Shown here: positions 6,863 through 13,342 of the stretch, one piece after another
Layout: the number at the start of each line of letters is the position of its first letter
Numbering within the stretch: position 1 is the stretch's first letter
Source: Bacillota bacterium
GTDB taxonomy: Bacteria; Bacillota; Limnochordia; Darwinibacteriales; Darwinibacteriaceae
DNA length: 15,156 nucleotides
Direction: 5' to 3'
Assembly (NCBI GenBank): GCA_012518325.1
Contig: JAAYSR010000001.1
Coordinates: 1 to 15,156 of the forward strand
Notes under the pieces: generated by a model
Told to the model about the DNA's origin: nothing
The model's input: the letters and a program-made list of their open reading frames with translations, nothing else
The model's database searches: none
Program-made: the position numbers and the translations under genes

Positions 6863-8344
6863 TTAGAGAATAATGCAAATCAGCCCTCCGCTTCCTTCAT
6901 TGATGATCTTGCTCAACGTTTCCTGCAGCTTCTCCTGGGCATGTTCCGGCATCCGATACAGCTTGCTGTTGATCCCTTCTCGCACCATATCCTGCAGCGA
7001 GCGGCCTAAAAAGTCGCGATCCCAGAGGGCATTGGGATCATCCTGAAACTCTTCTGTCAAAGAGCGGATCAGTTCTTCACCCTGCTTTTCAGTTCCCACC
7101 AGGGGGGTTACTTCAGTTTGGATGCTTGCCTGAACCATATGGATCGACGGGGCGCTGGCGGTGAGCTTGATGCCGAAGTTCCGCCCCTGCTTGATCAGCT
7201 CAGGCTGCTCAAAAGTGATATCCTCCAGACTGGGTATCACAATTCCGTATCCTGTCTGCCGCACATGCTGCAGGGCTGCTGAGAGTTTGTCATACTCCCG
7301 CTTGGCAACGGTCAAGTCCTGCATAAGGCGCATCAAGTGATGGTCGCCCTCAACTTCGAGGCCGGTCATTTCTGCCAGGACCTGATAGAACATTTCATTG
7401 AGGAGGGCAACATTCAAAGTCACTTTGCCGGTTCCCAAATCAACATCTTCCAAATTGACCAGCTGCACATGTTCAGTTTCCGCAAAACGCTGGACTGCTG
7501 CCAATTTGACGTCCTTGACCTTTTTCAGCTCTGTCACTGCCTCCCAGGCCACATCTTCGTACAACTGACGCAGCCAGTGATCAGGGGCCAGCTCCTCCAC
7601 CCATTTCGGCAGCCGCACGTTGAACTCCCTAAGGGGAAATTCCATCAGAACTTCACCAAAAAGTCTGAGTATATCCTCTTTCGTCATCCTCAGGCAGTCC
7701 ATGGGCAAAACAGTAACTCCGTACTGCTCACTCAGGTTTCTGGCCAGGGCAGCTGTTTCCGGGCTGTTGGGATGGATGGAATTCAGCGCAACCACAAAGG
7801 GTTTGCCCAGGGCCTGCAGTTCTTCAATCACTCTTCCCTCAGGCTCCACATACTCGCTGCGGGGCAAGTCTGCAATGGAACCGTCGGTGGTCACCACCAG
7901 GCCTATGGTGGAGTGTTCCTCAATCACCCTGCGCGTACCCAGTTCAGCCGCTTCCTGGAAAGGGATAGGATCGTCAAACCAGGGGGTCCGCACCAGCCTT
8001 GGCCCCTCTTCATCCATGTAGCCTTTGGCGCCCGCCACAGTGTAGCCGACGCAGTCCACCAGGCGTATACGGGCCTTTGTCGTCTCTTCAAAGAGGACTT
8101 CCACCGGCTCATCCGGGACGAACTTAGGTTCTGTGGTGGTTATGGTGCGTCCCGCTCCGCTTTGCGGAAGTTCATCCCTGGTTCGCTCTTTTAAGTAAAC
8201 ATCCGTGATACCGGGCATCACAAATAAATCCATAAAACGTTTTATGAACGTCGATTTTCCAGTACGTACCGGGCCAACCACACCCACATAAATGCTGCCT
8301 GCCGTGCGTTCTGCGATGTGGGAAAAAACGTTAAATTTTTCCAT
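6863..8344 (-). CDS. spoIVA: Stage IV sporulation protein A (spore-coat basement ATPase)
   Basis: SpoIVA is made in the mother cell, binds the forespore outer membrane through SpoVM and polymerises with ATP hydrolysis to form the coat platform. The 493-residue product is the usual length (492 in B. subtilis). It shows Walker A G24-PVRTGKST-32, the sensor threonines at T70-T71 and the Walker B-like D97-CVG, all in the same places as in B. subtilis, and the conserved C-terminal GGLICIIL tail. The start is ATG with AGGAGGG nine bases upstream. It is a single-gene unit, bounded by the plsY terminator and a strong terminator of its own. A SigE-like element lies 34 bases upstream. In many Firmicutes gpsA lies between plsY and spoIVA, but here only 120 bases separate them. 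Confidence 0.98.
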   Translation of the reverse strand: MEKFNVFSHIAERTAGSIYVGVVGPVRTGKSTFIKRFMDLFVMPGITDVYLKERTRDELPQSGAGRTITTTEPKFVPDEPVEVLFEETTKARIRLVDCVGYTVAGAKGYMDEEGPRLVRTPWFDDPIPFQEAAELGTRRVIEEHSTIGLVVTTDGSIADLPRSEYVEPEGRVIEELQALGKPFVVALNSIHPNSPETAALARNLSEQYGVTVLPMDCLRMTKEDILRLFGEVLMEFPLREFNVRLPKWVEELAPDHWLRQLYEDVAWEAVTELKKVKDVKLAAVQRFAETEHVQLVNLEDVDLGTGKVTLNVALLNEMFYQVLAEMTGLEVEGDHHLMRLMQDLTVAKREYDKLSAALQHVRQTGYGIVIPSLEDITFEQPELIKQGRNFGIKLTASAPSIHMVQASIQTEVTPLVGTEKQGEELIRSLTEEFQDDPNALWDRDFLGRSLQDMVREGINSKLYRMPEHAQEKLQETLSKIINEGSGGLICIIL

Positions 8345-8377
8345 TTAGGCTTCCCTCCTGAACTTATTGGACAGTAT

Positions 8378-8406
8378 ACTATATTACTCACGTCCTAGAA
8401 ATATAA
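8378..8406 (-). promoter_or_regulatory. Candidate SigE-type promoter of spoIVA
   Basis: On the minus strand TTATATT (8406-8400) matches SigE -35 KMATATT at six of seven. After 14 bases AATATAGT (8385-8378) matches CATACAHT at five of eight. B. subtilis spoIVA is under SigE, which makes this reading likely, but a SigA TATAGT or TATACT in the same stretch cannot be excluded. Confidence 0.5.
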
Positions 8407-8414
8407 CAGGAGGG

Positions 8415-8453
8415 AAAAAACTCAGAGTACCTACATTAGCGTAAGGTACTCTG
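8415..8453 (-). terminator. Rho-independent terminator after plsY
   Basis: The minus strand has CAGAGTACC paired with GGTACTCTG (8445-8453 with 8423-8431), extended by TAC/GTA with one bulge, followed by a T-rich run ending at 8415. It starts 11 bases after the plsY stop and closes the DUF1614-to-plsY operon. Confidence 0.9.
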
Positions 8454-8464
8454 TCCAAATTTCC

Positions 8465-9058
8465 TTAACTTGCCTTTTCTCCAAAGCGAAACTCAGTTCC
8501 AGTCCGCAAACGTTCGATGTTGCTGCGATGTCTGAAGACAGTTACCGCCGCCATAATCAGCGCCAGCAGAAGCTCCGCGGCCTGGGTCCCAAAAATTGCC
8601 AGCACAAGCGGCAGGCAGACGGCAACCACAATCGAGGCCAAGGAGATGTACCGTGAAGCAATGAGCACAGCAAGCCAGATCACCACTAAAACCCCTGCAA
8701 CCCAAGGTTTATAGGCAACCAAGAGTCCGGCAATGGTTGCCACTCCCTTGCCGCCTTTAAAACGCAGGAAGATGGGCCAGTTGTGCCCAAAGACAGCGGC
8801 CAGTCCGGCAACTAGAGGGAAAGTCCCGCCTCCGGCGAAATGGCGCGCAATCAATACAGCTGCCATGCCCTTGCCCATATCCCCGATCAAAGTCAGGGCC
8901 GCGCAAAAGGCGCCGGTCGTCCTCAGCACATTGGTCATTCCGATGTTTCCACTTCCGTGTTGACGAACATCTACTTTAGCCCACCATTTTGCTATAAGCA
9001 GCCCAAAGGGAATGCTTCCCAGCAAATAGCTGGCCGCCAAAATCAGTATATGTTTCAT
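8465..9058 (-). CDS. plsY: Glycerol-3-phosphate acyltransferase PlsY
   Basis: PlsY transfers the acyl group from acyl-phosphate (made by PlsX) to glycerol-3-phosphate, giving lysophosphatidic acid at the inner membrane. The 197-residue product has five or so hydrophobic helices and the three family motifs: G35-SGNIGMTN near 35-43 (usually GATN, here GMTN), K101-GGKGVAT at 101-108, and R178-SNIERL near 178-184. The N-terminal GSIPFG at 14-19 is also typical. Its ATG overlaps the der TGA by four bases (ATGA), which suggests translational coupling, with GGAGAGGG as ribosome site inside the end of der. It is the last gene of the operon. Confidence 0.97.
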   Translation of the reverse strand: MKHILILAASYLLGSIPFGLLIAKWWAKVDVRQHGSGNIGMTNVLRTTGAFCAALTLIGDMGKGMAAVLIARHFAGGGTFPLVAGLAAVFGHNWPIFLRFKGGKGVATIAGLLVAYKPWVAGVLVVIWLAVLIASRYISLASIVVAVCLPLVLAIFGTQAAELLLALIMAAVTVFRHRSNIERLRTGTEFRFGEKAS

Positions 9059-10368
9059 TCTTCCCTCTCCTTAGTGACCAACATAATCGGGGTTCCCACG
9101 AAGCCATATTCCTGCCGAATGCGGTTTTCTAAATATCGTTCATAGGAAAAGTGCATCAGGTCCTTCCGGTTCACATGCAGTACGAATACTGGGGGCTTAA
9201 CCTGCACCTGTGAACCATAGTAGATCTTCAGCCTGACCCCCTTGTCGCTCGGGGGCTGGTTCATCGCCATCGCATCCTGCAGGATCTCGTTGAACCTTCC
9301 TGTTGAGATTCTCATATTGCAGGCCTCGTTCACATCCAGACAGATGTCCAAGAGCCTGTTGAGCCTCTGGCCCGTCAGGGCCGAGATGAAGACGATGGGA
9401 GCGTAGTCGAGGAATTGCAGTCCCGCCCTGATTTCCAGCTCAAAATCCCGCATCGTATTTGTTTCCTTAGGAACAAGATCCCATTTGTTAACGGCGAGTA
9501 TTACACCGCGGCCCTTTTCATGGGCATAGCCGGCAATTCTTTTATCCTGTTCGGTCAAACCTTCAGTGGCATCGATGAGCACAACCGTTACATCGGAGCG
9601 CTCAACAGCCCCTAAGGTCCTGACAACGCTGTAATACTCCAGGTCTTCCTCGACTTTGCTTCTGCGACGGAGACCCGCCGTATCAATCAGCGTCAAAGGC
9701 TGCTCTTTGTAGGTAAGCTTGGTGTCGATGGCATCTCTTGTAGTTCCGGCAATCTCCGAGACGATCACTCGCTCTTCCCCTAGAATCTTATTCACCAAGG
9801 ATGATTTTCCTACATTAGGGCGTCCTACAATGGCAATTTTTAAAGACTCATCGGGCTCCACATCGGCATCTTCCGGGAAATGACCCACCACAGCATCCAA
9901 CAGATCCCCGACATTTCTTCCATGCTCAGCGGACACCAAGATCGGCTCCCCCAAACCCAGGCGGTAAAAGTCAACCGCGGCCTCCCAGGAGTCCAAGGTA
10001 CCTTCGACTTTGTTTACACACAGCACCACAGGCTTTTCGTGGCGCCGCAGGACATCGCCTATTTCTTCATCTATGCCGGTAAGGCCGGCCCGGCCGTCTA
10101 CCACAAAGACGATTACGTCAGCCTGTTCCACGGCGACCATGGCCTGCACGCGAACCTGCCTTGTAATCACGTCATCTTCAGAATCTATACCGCCTGTGTC
10201 AATCACGGTAAAATGCTTGTTGACCCACTCACCCTCGCCGTAAATGCGATCGCGGGTAACACCAGGCTGTCCTTCCACAATGGCAGTCCTGGATTTGGTT
10301 ATTCGGTTAAACAGGGTGCTCTTGCCTACATTAGGCCTGCCCACTATGGCGACAATCGGTTTGCTCAT
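9055..10368 (-). CDS. der: Ribosome-assembly GTPase Der (EngA)
   Basis: Der is an essential GTPase needed to mature the 50S subunit. The 437-residue protein has two tandem G domains: GD1 with G10-RPNVGKST, D57TGG and N119KVE, and GD2 with G182-RPNVGKSS, D229TAG, N294KWD and S329AL. A KH-like C-terminal domain follows at about 350-437 ('GVRLKIYYGSQV...PPVFVLHVN'). The ATG has GGGAGAG seven bases upstream. Its start overlaps the TGA of a 19-codon ORF, and the gene itself overlaps plsY by ATGA. A weak SigA-like pair (TTGGAG at 10504-10499, 17 bases, CATAAT at 10481-10476) lies inside the preceding 59-codon gene and might give vegetative expression apart from the sporulation genes upstream. Confidence 0.98.
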   Translation of the reverse strand: MSKPIVAIVGRPNVGKSTLFNRITKSRTAIVEGQPGVTRDRIYGEGEWVNKHFTVIDTGGIDSEDDVITRQVRVQAMVAVEQADVIVFVVDGRAGLTGIDEEIGDVLRRHEKPVVLCVNKVEGTLDSWEAAVDFYRLGLGEPILVSAEHGRNVGDLLDAVVGHFPEDADVEPDESLKIAIVGRPNVGKSSLVNKILGEERVIVSEIAGTTRDAIDTKLTYKEQPLTLIDTAGLRRRSKVEEDLEYYSVVRTLGAVERSDVTVVLIDATEGLTEQDKRIAGYAHEKGRGVILAVNKWDLVPKETNTMRDFELEIRAGLQFLDYAPIVFISALTGQRLNRLLDICLDVNEACNMRISTGRFNEILQDAMAMNQPPSDKGVRLKIYYGSQVQVKPPVFVLHVNRKDLMHFSYERYLENRIRQEYGFVGTPIMLVTKEREE

Positions 10369-10424
10369 CTAATCTCTCCCTGGTTGCGTTCCATTCTAGC
10401 ATTGATAGTTTCGCTATCTGCCAT
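10365..10424 (-). CDS. Possible 19-codon leader ORF overlapping the der start
   Basis: An ATG at 10424-10422 with GGGGGCAGGA nearby upstream opens 19 codons (start MADSETINAR) ending in TGA at 10367-10365, which overlaps the der ATG as ATGA. The spacing and stop-start overlap match the coupled junctions elsewhere in this operon. The peptide resembles no family I know. A GATAG/CTATC hairpin lies inside it. It may be a coupling leader, or chance. Confidence 0.3.
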   Translation of the reverse strand: MADSETINARMERNQGEIR

Positions 10425-10448
10425 GGTATTCCTGCCCCCAGAGTCTGT

Positions 10449-10628
10449 TCAATGTTTCACGATGATGTAGACATCATTATGCAAGTCGTGGACAGCGGCT
10501 CCAAAAATTCTGCTGATCAGCACGGCAAGTTCCTCAAGTTCCTCCTGATCACGGGCGTAAAAGATGGGAGCGCCCCCTCCCACCCTGGTTTGATCTAACG
10601 CTACGACAGCCAGAATAATCTTATCCAC
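10449..10628 (-). CDS. Small YIEGIA partner protein (capping complex subunit for YIEGIA family)
   Basis: A GTG at 10628-10626 opens a 59-residue soluble protein (MDKIILAVVALDQ at the start, then a Gly-rich turn, an acidic helix 'DQEELEELAVLISRIFG', and a C-terminal 'DVYIIVKH'). The ribosome site AAGGGGTGGG overlaps the stop codon of the YIEGIA gene, only 11 bases upstream, so the two are likely translated together. I recognise the pattern of a beta-strand, a helix and a terminal strand as the small family listed beside YIEGIA proteins and named as a capping complex subunit. Biochemical function is unknown. An ATG one base out of frame just upstream hits a stop after nine codons and is not used. 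Confidence 0.8.
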   Translation of the reverse strand: MDKIILAVVALDQTRVGGGAPIFYARDQEELEELAVLISRIFGAAVHDLHNDVYIIVKH

Positions 10629-10639
10629 ATTCCCACCCC

Positions 10640-11542
10640 TTAATCGATCATCTTGCCGGCATAGGACGTTAAGGGTTTGCGCACCGCGCCCTCCAGTACC
10701 GGAACCCTGCGGATGGCTGCTAAAAAGGCGTCTTCATCCCTTTCAGAAGGCACCATCAGGACACGCAGGCTGCCAGTGGCCGGATCGCGGCGAACCATAG
10801 GGATAAACTCCTGCTCCCCAACATCCATGTAAACCCCGATCATAGACGAGACATCGTGGGCAATAGCCTGCATCTGGCCGAGGTTAGCCAGCGTAGCCTT
10901 GGCATTCGGTCCCTTTGGCCTGACAGAGGCCGCTAAAGCCCGTTCCTCATACACTCGGCGTGACTCCGGCAGCCCTACGTTCATCATCACTGTCCCTTCA
11001 ATGACGACCAGGGCGCCTTCGAACTTGATTTCACTCAGCTCCACGGAAGCTATGTCGCCAATTAAATCACCCTGCATCAGCCGAACCAGAACTGCCGCCA
11101 AGACCGCCCCAACCAAGACGCCTGCCGCCATCCGCCACCAGCCGATGTCAGCCAGGAGCTCGGAGGCCACAGCGGCAGAGAGGGCCACCCAGATGGCCAG
11201 ATAGTTGCGGGCCTCAAAAACTCTGGCAATGCCCTCAATATATGCGGTTCCCCGCTTGACCATTTCAGTTGCCTCCATGGAAGAGAGCGTTTCCCGCTCG
11301 ACATTGCGCACCTCCCGGAACTGACTGGCGGCCAGGAGCAGAAAGGAAACCGCTGAAAAGTCTCCCTCGAGGATTGCCGGGACAATTATCGCCCCGATGG
11401 CGCCGCCGATGAACCCCAGAAACAGGTGAATGGCCCAGCCCTGGGGATAGCTGGGATACTGCCTGTAATCTCGCCGCAGCATGTATAATCGGGCCAAAAA
11501 GCCCACCAGGGTCGCAATCACAAGGGTAGGCAGGTATTTCAT
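10640..11542 (-). CDS. YIEGIA domain-containing membrane protein
   Basis: The 300-residue protein contains the family-defining Y101-IEGIA-106 motif, followed by 'RVFEARNYLAIWVAL'. Hydrophobic helices lie at about 4-20, 37-58, 115-132 and 138-155, and an extended soluble region fills about 165-300 with a conserved-looking 'VMVPSERDEDAFLAAIRRVP' segment near 254. YIEGIA proteins occur in endospore formers, usually near spoIIP, der or related genes, and their role is not established; a sporulation membrane complex is the inference. Its ATG overlaps the spoIIP TGA (ATGA), and it ends 11 bases before its small partner. Confidence 0.88.
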   Translation of the reverse strand: MKYLPTLVIATLVGFLARLYMLRRDYRQYPSYPQGWAIHLFLGFIGGAIGAIIVPAILEGDFSAVSFLLLAASQFREVRNVERETLSSMEATEMVKRGTAYIEGIARVFEARNYLAIWVALSAAVASELLADIGWWRMAAGVLVGAVLAAVLVRLMQGDLIGDIASVELSEIKFEGALVVIEGTVMMNVGLPESRRVYEERALAASVRPKGPNAKATLANLGQMQAIAHDVSSMIGVYMDVGEQEFIPMVRRDPATGSLRVLMVPSERDEDAFLAAIRRVPVLEGAVRKPLTSYAGKMID

Positions 11543-12624
11543 TCACTCTCGTCCCCATCATCAGATTCTCGTCCTAAACCTGCCTCTCGACGGAAAAATC
11601 CAGCCAGTGAACCAATTTTCCCTTGGCTGATCAGGAGAAAGCCAATAACGACAACTGCAACGGCCACAATCATCCACACTAGGGCACGGCTCGCCCCTCC
11701 TCCAATCTGCCGCTCCGCCTCCCCTTTCGTTCCGGCGGTCAGGCCTGCGGCGGCAGGGACTACTTTGGCGAAAAACTCAGCAGCTTTTTCCGCCTGTTCT
11801 AAGCTGGTTGTATGTGCACCAAACTCCAAGAGAATGGTTTTTGGGCCCAAGTCCTGATTGTAGTTGCCCTTGGCGTCAAAGATACCTTCGATCAGTCCAG
11901 GGTACATATCGTCAGCTACAGCCTTGATACGCTTGGCGTACTCCAAGTTCGCATCGCGGTTCTGGTTCTGCCTGCCCACTACCAGCCGCACTTTAGTCAC
12001 CGGCACTCCTTCAACTTCTGTCTCATAGACTTCCGGCGGAGTGGCATCACGATGCAGGTCCAGGAGTGTATCAGGGTTTTTCTGCAAGAGTTCCACCGCA
12101 GTGCGCCTGGAACGCATATAGGCCTGCCCGTCATGGGGAATATGACTGTTGTCGGACCAGTAAACCTCAAGGCCCATCTCTTCAAGGGCAGTGGCCAAAG
12201 CCTTTCCTACACTTAGAATATCTCCCCGCCCATCATCTTTAGACTCAATACCGCTAGTCGGTACGTAGGATTCGGCATTATGGGTGTGATAAATGCCGAT
12301 CACGCCCTGGGCTTCCTCTGCCGCGGCCACATCCGCCTTCAGCAGCTCCTCTGTGATTTTGGGCAGTTCAATCGTTTCAACATAGTGGACGGAAACTGTG
12401 TCCCCCTCGGTGCGGATGACTTCATAGAGCCTGTTGTCCCCGGCTATGTAGCGGTCACCTGGGTCGAGCTCCCTGCCGGTCATGGTAATTACCTGTTCTT
12501 GTTCGTCAACTAGAGTGTAGTAGCCTAAGTCTCCCCTCTCGTCTGCCATGCAGACACTAGCCCCGCAGGCAAGCATGACTGCCAGAGCCGCAGTCATCAG
12601 CAGCAGATTGCGATATCTGGTCAT
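11539..12624 (-). CDS. spoIIP: Stage II sporulation protein P (spore engulfment amidase)
   Basis: SpoIIP cuts stem peptides from peptidoglycan during engulfment, acting with SpoIID and SpoIIM. The 361-residue protein has an N-terminal hydrophobic segment at about 7-27 (signal or anchor), a catalytic domain at about 105-295 with the family motif H113-THNAES (Y112-to-S119), an 'LLDLHRDA' His at 191 and E267 in 'ILLEFGAH', all expected metal or catalytic residues of the amidase fold. A second hydrophobic helix at about 315-333 near the C-terminus, followed by a charged tail, is unlike classical SpoIIP, which is held by the N-terminal helix. The gene overlaps both neighbours by ATGA, so DUF1614, SpoIIP and YIEGIA are probably made in fixed proportion. 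Confidence 0.93.
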   Translation of the reverse strand: MTRYRNLLLMTAALAVMLACGASVCMADERGDLGYYTLVDEQEQVITMTGRELDPGDRYIAGDNRLYEVIRTEGDTVSVHYVETIELPKITEELLKADVAAAEEAQGVIGIYHTHNAESYVPTSGIESKDDGRGDILSVGKALATALEEMGLEVYWSDNSHIPHDGQAYMRSRRTAVELLQKNPDTLLDLHRDATPPEVYETEVEGVPVTKVRLVVGRQNQNRDANLEYAKRIKAVADDMYPGLIEGIFDAKGNYNQDLGPKTILLEFGAHTTSLEQAEKAAEFFAKVVPAAAGLTAGTKGEAERQIGGGASRALVWMIVAVAVVVIGFLLISQGKIGSLAGFFRREAGLGRESDDGDESE

Positions 12625-13247
12625 GCTTCTTCACCGTCCCCTCCGATGCGTTCTCGAGTTTCACCGACGATTTCTGCCAAAGCAACTGCAATTAAGCCGG
12701 CCACGACCATGGCGTCAAAGACGCCTGCACCCCCCAGAACAACCCTGGTGGCCATGTTGTTGATCAGAGCCTGCCCAAGGTGGATCAAGTCCACCGCAAA
12801 CAGACCTAGTACCCCTGCAATAAAGGATGCACGCCGAGATCGCCCTGAAAGGTAGCCTACAATTCCCGCCACCACACTAAAGAGCCACAAAGGATCAATC
12901 AGCAATGACGGGCTGGATGGGTCAAAATCTGTAAACTGACTTACTCCATAGACAATTCCTCCAGTGATCAGGCTCGCCACCAGAGCGCGGGTCCTCTCTC
13001 TGGCAGTATCCGCCTTAACCAGAAGGTAAACCACTAAGGCCAGAGGTACTACCGCCCCTCCGAGGTTGAGGCTGACGCTTGTTCGCCCTGTTTTTAAAGG
13101 AAGTGTAATAAAGCTTCCCCCAATCATTAGGGCAATGGCAATCAGCGCTTGGGTATCTGTAAGGCGCATGCGGTCCAGCATGCGCTGCCCTGCGCCGAAA
13201 TAAATCAAGGCAGCCACAATGAGCAGTAACGCGGTGCCGGTTGGCAT
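12621..13247 (-). CDS. DUF1614 family membrane protein
   Basis: The 208-residue protein has seven or so hydrophobic segments, with Gly-rich helices and the motifs 'LNLGGAVVPLALVVYLL' and 'GGAGVFDAMVVAGLIAVALAE' that characterise DUF1614. These proteins occur in bacteria and archaea and their function is unknown. I chose ATG 13247 because GGAGGG lies seven bases upstream; an ATG at 13274 would add nine residues but has no ribosome site. The gene is the first after the ispH-rpsA terminator, with only 44 bases between T-run and start, and its stop overlaps the spoIIP start. Confidence 0.88.
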   Translation of the reverse strand: MPTGTALLLIVAALIYFGAGQRMLDRMRLTDTQALIAIALMIGGSFITLPLKTGRTSVSLNLGGAVVPLALVVYLLVKADTARERTRALVASLITGGIVYGVSQFTDFDPSSPSLLIDPLWLFSVVAGIVGYLSGRSRRASFIAGVLGLFAVDLIHLGQALINNMATRVVLGGAGVFDAMVVAGLIAVALAEIVGETRERIGGDGEEA

Positions 13248-13291
13248 CAAAATCCCTCCAATATAGTCAAGCATTTGGCCTTAGTGTGTCC

Positions 13292-13326
13292 AAAAAAAAA
13301 TCCTGTAGACCGAAGTCTACAGGATT
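13292..13326 (-). terminator. Rho-independent terminator of ispH-rpsA
   Basis: A perfect 12-bp stem around a TTCG loop (13299-13310 with 13315-13326; minus strand AATCCTGTAGAC and GTCTACAGGATT) is followed by a long T-run. It is the strongest terminator in the window. Confidence 0.96.
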
Positions 13327-13342
13327 GGTGCGACTAAATCAA

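Noticed and set aside
7337..8194. Plus-strand 285-residue open frame
   Set aside because: It is antisense to spoIVA and has no recognisable domain.
10404..10418. Short GATAG/CTATC hairpin before der taken as a terminator
   Set aside because: The stem is only five pairs and no T-run follows.
9880..10470. Plus-strand 196-residue open frame
   Set aside because: It is antisense to the N-terminal half of der.
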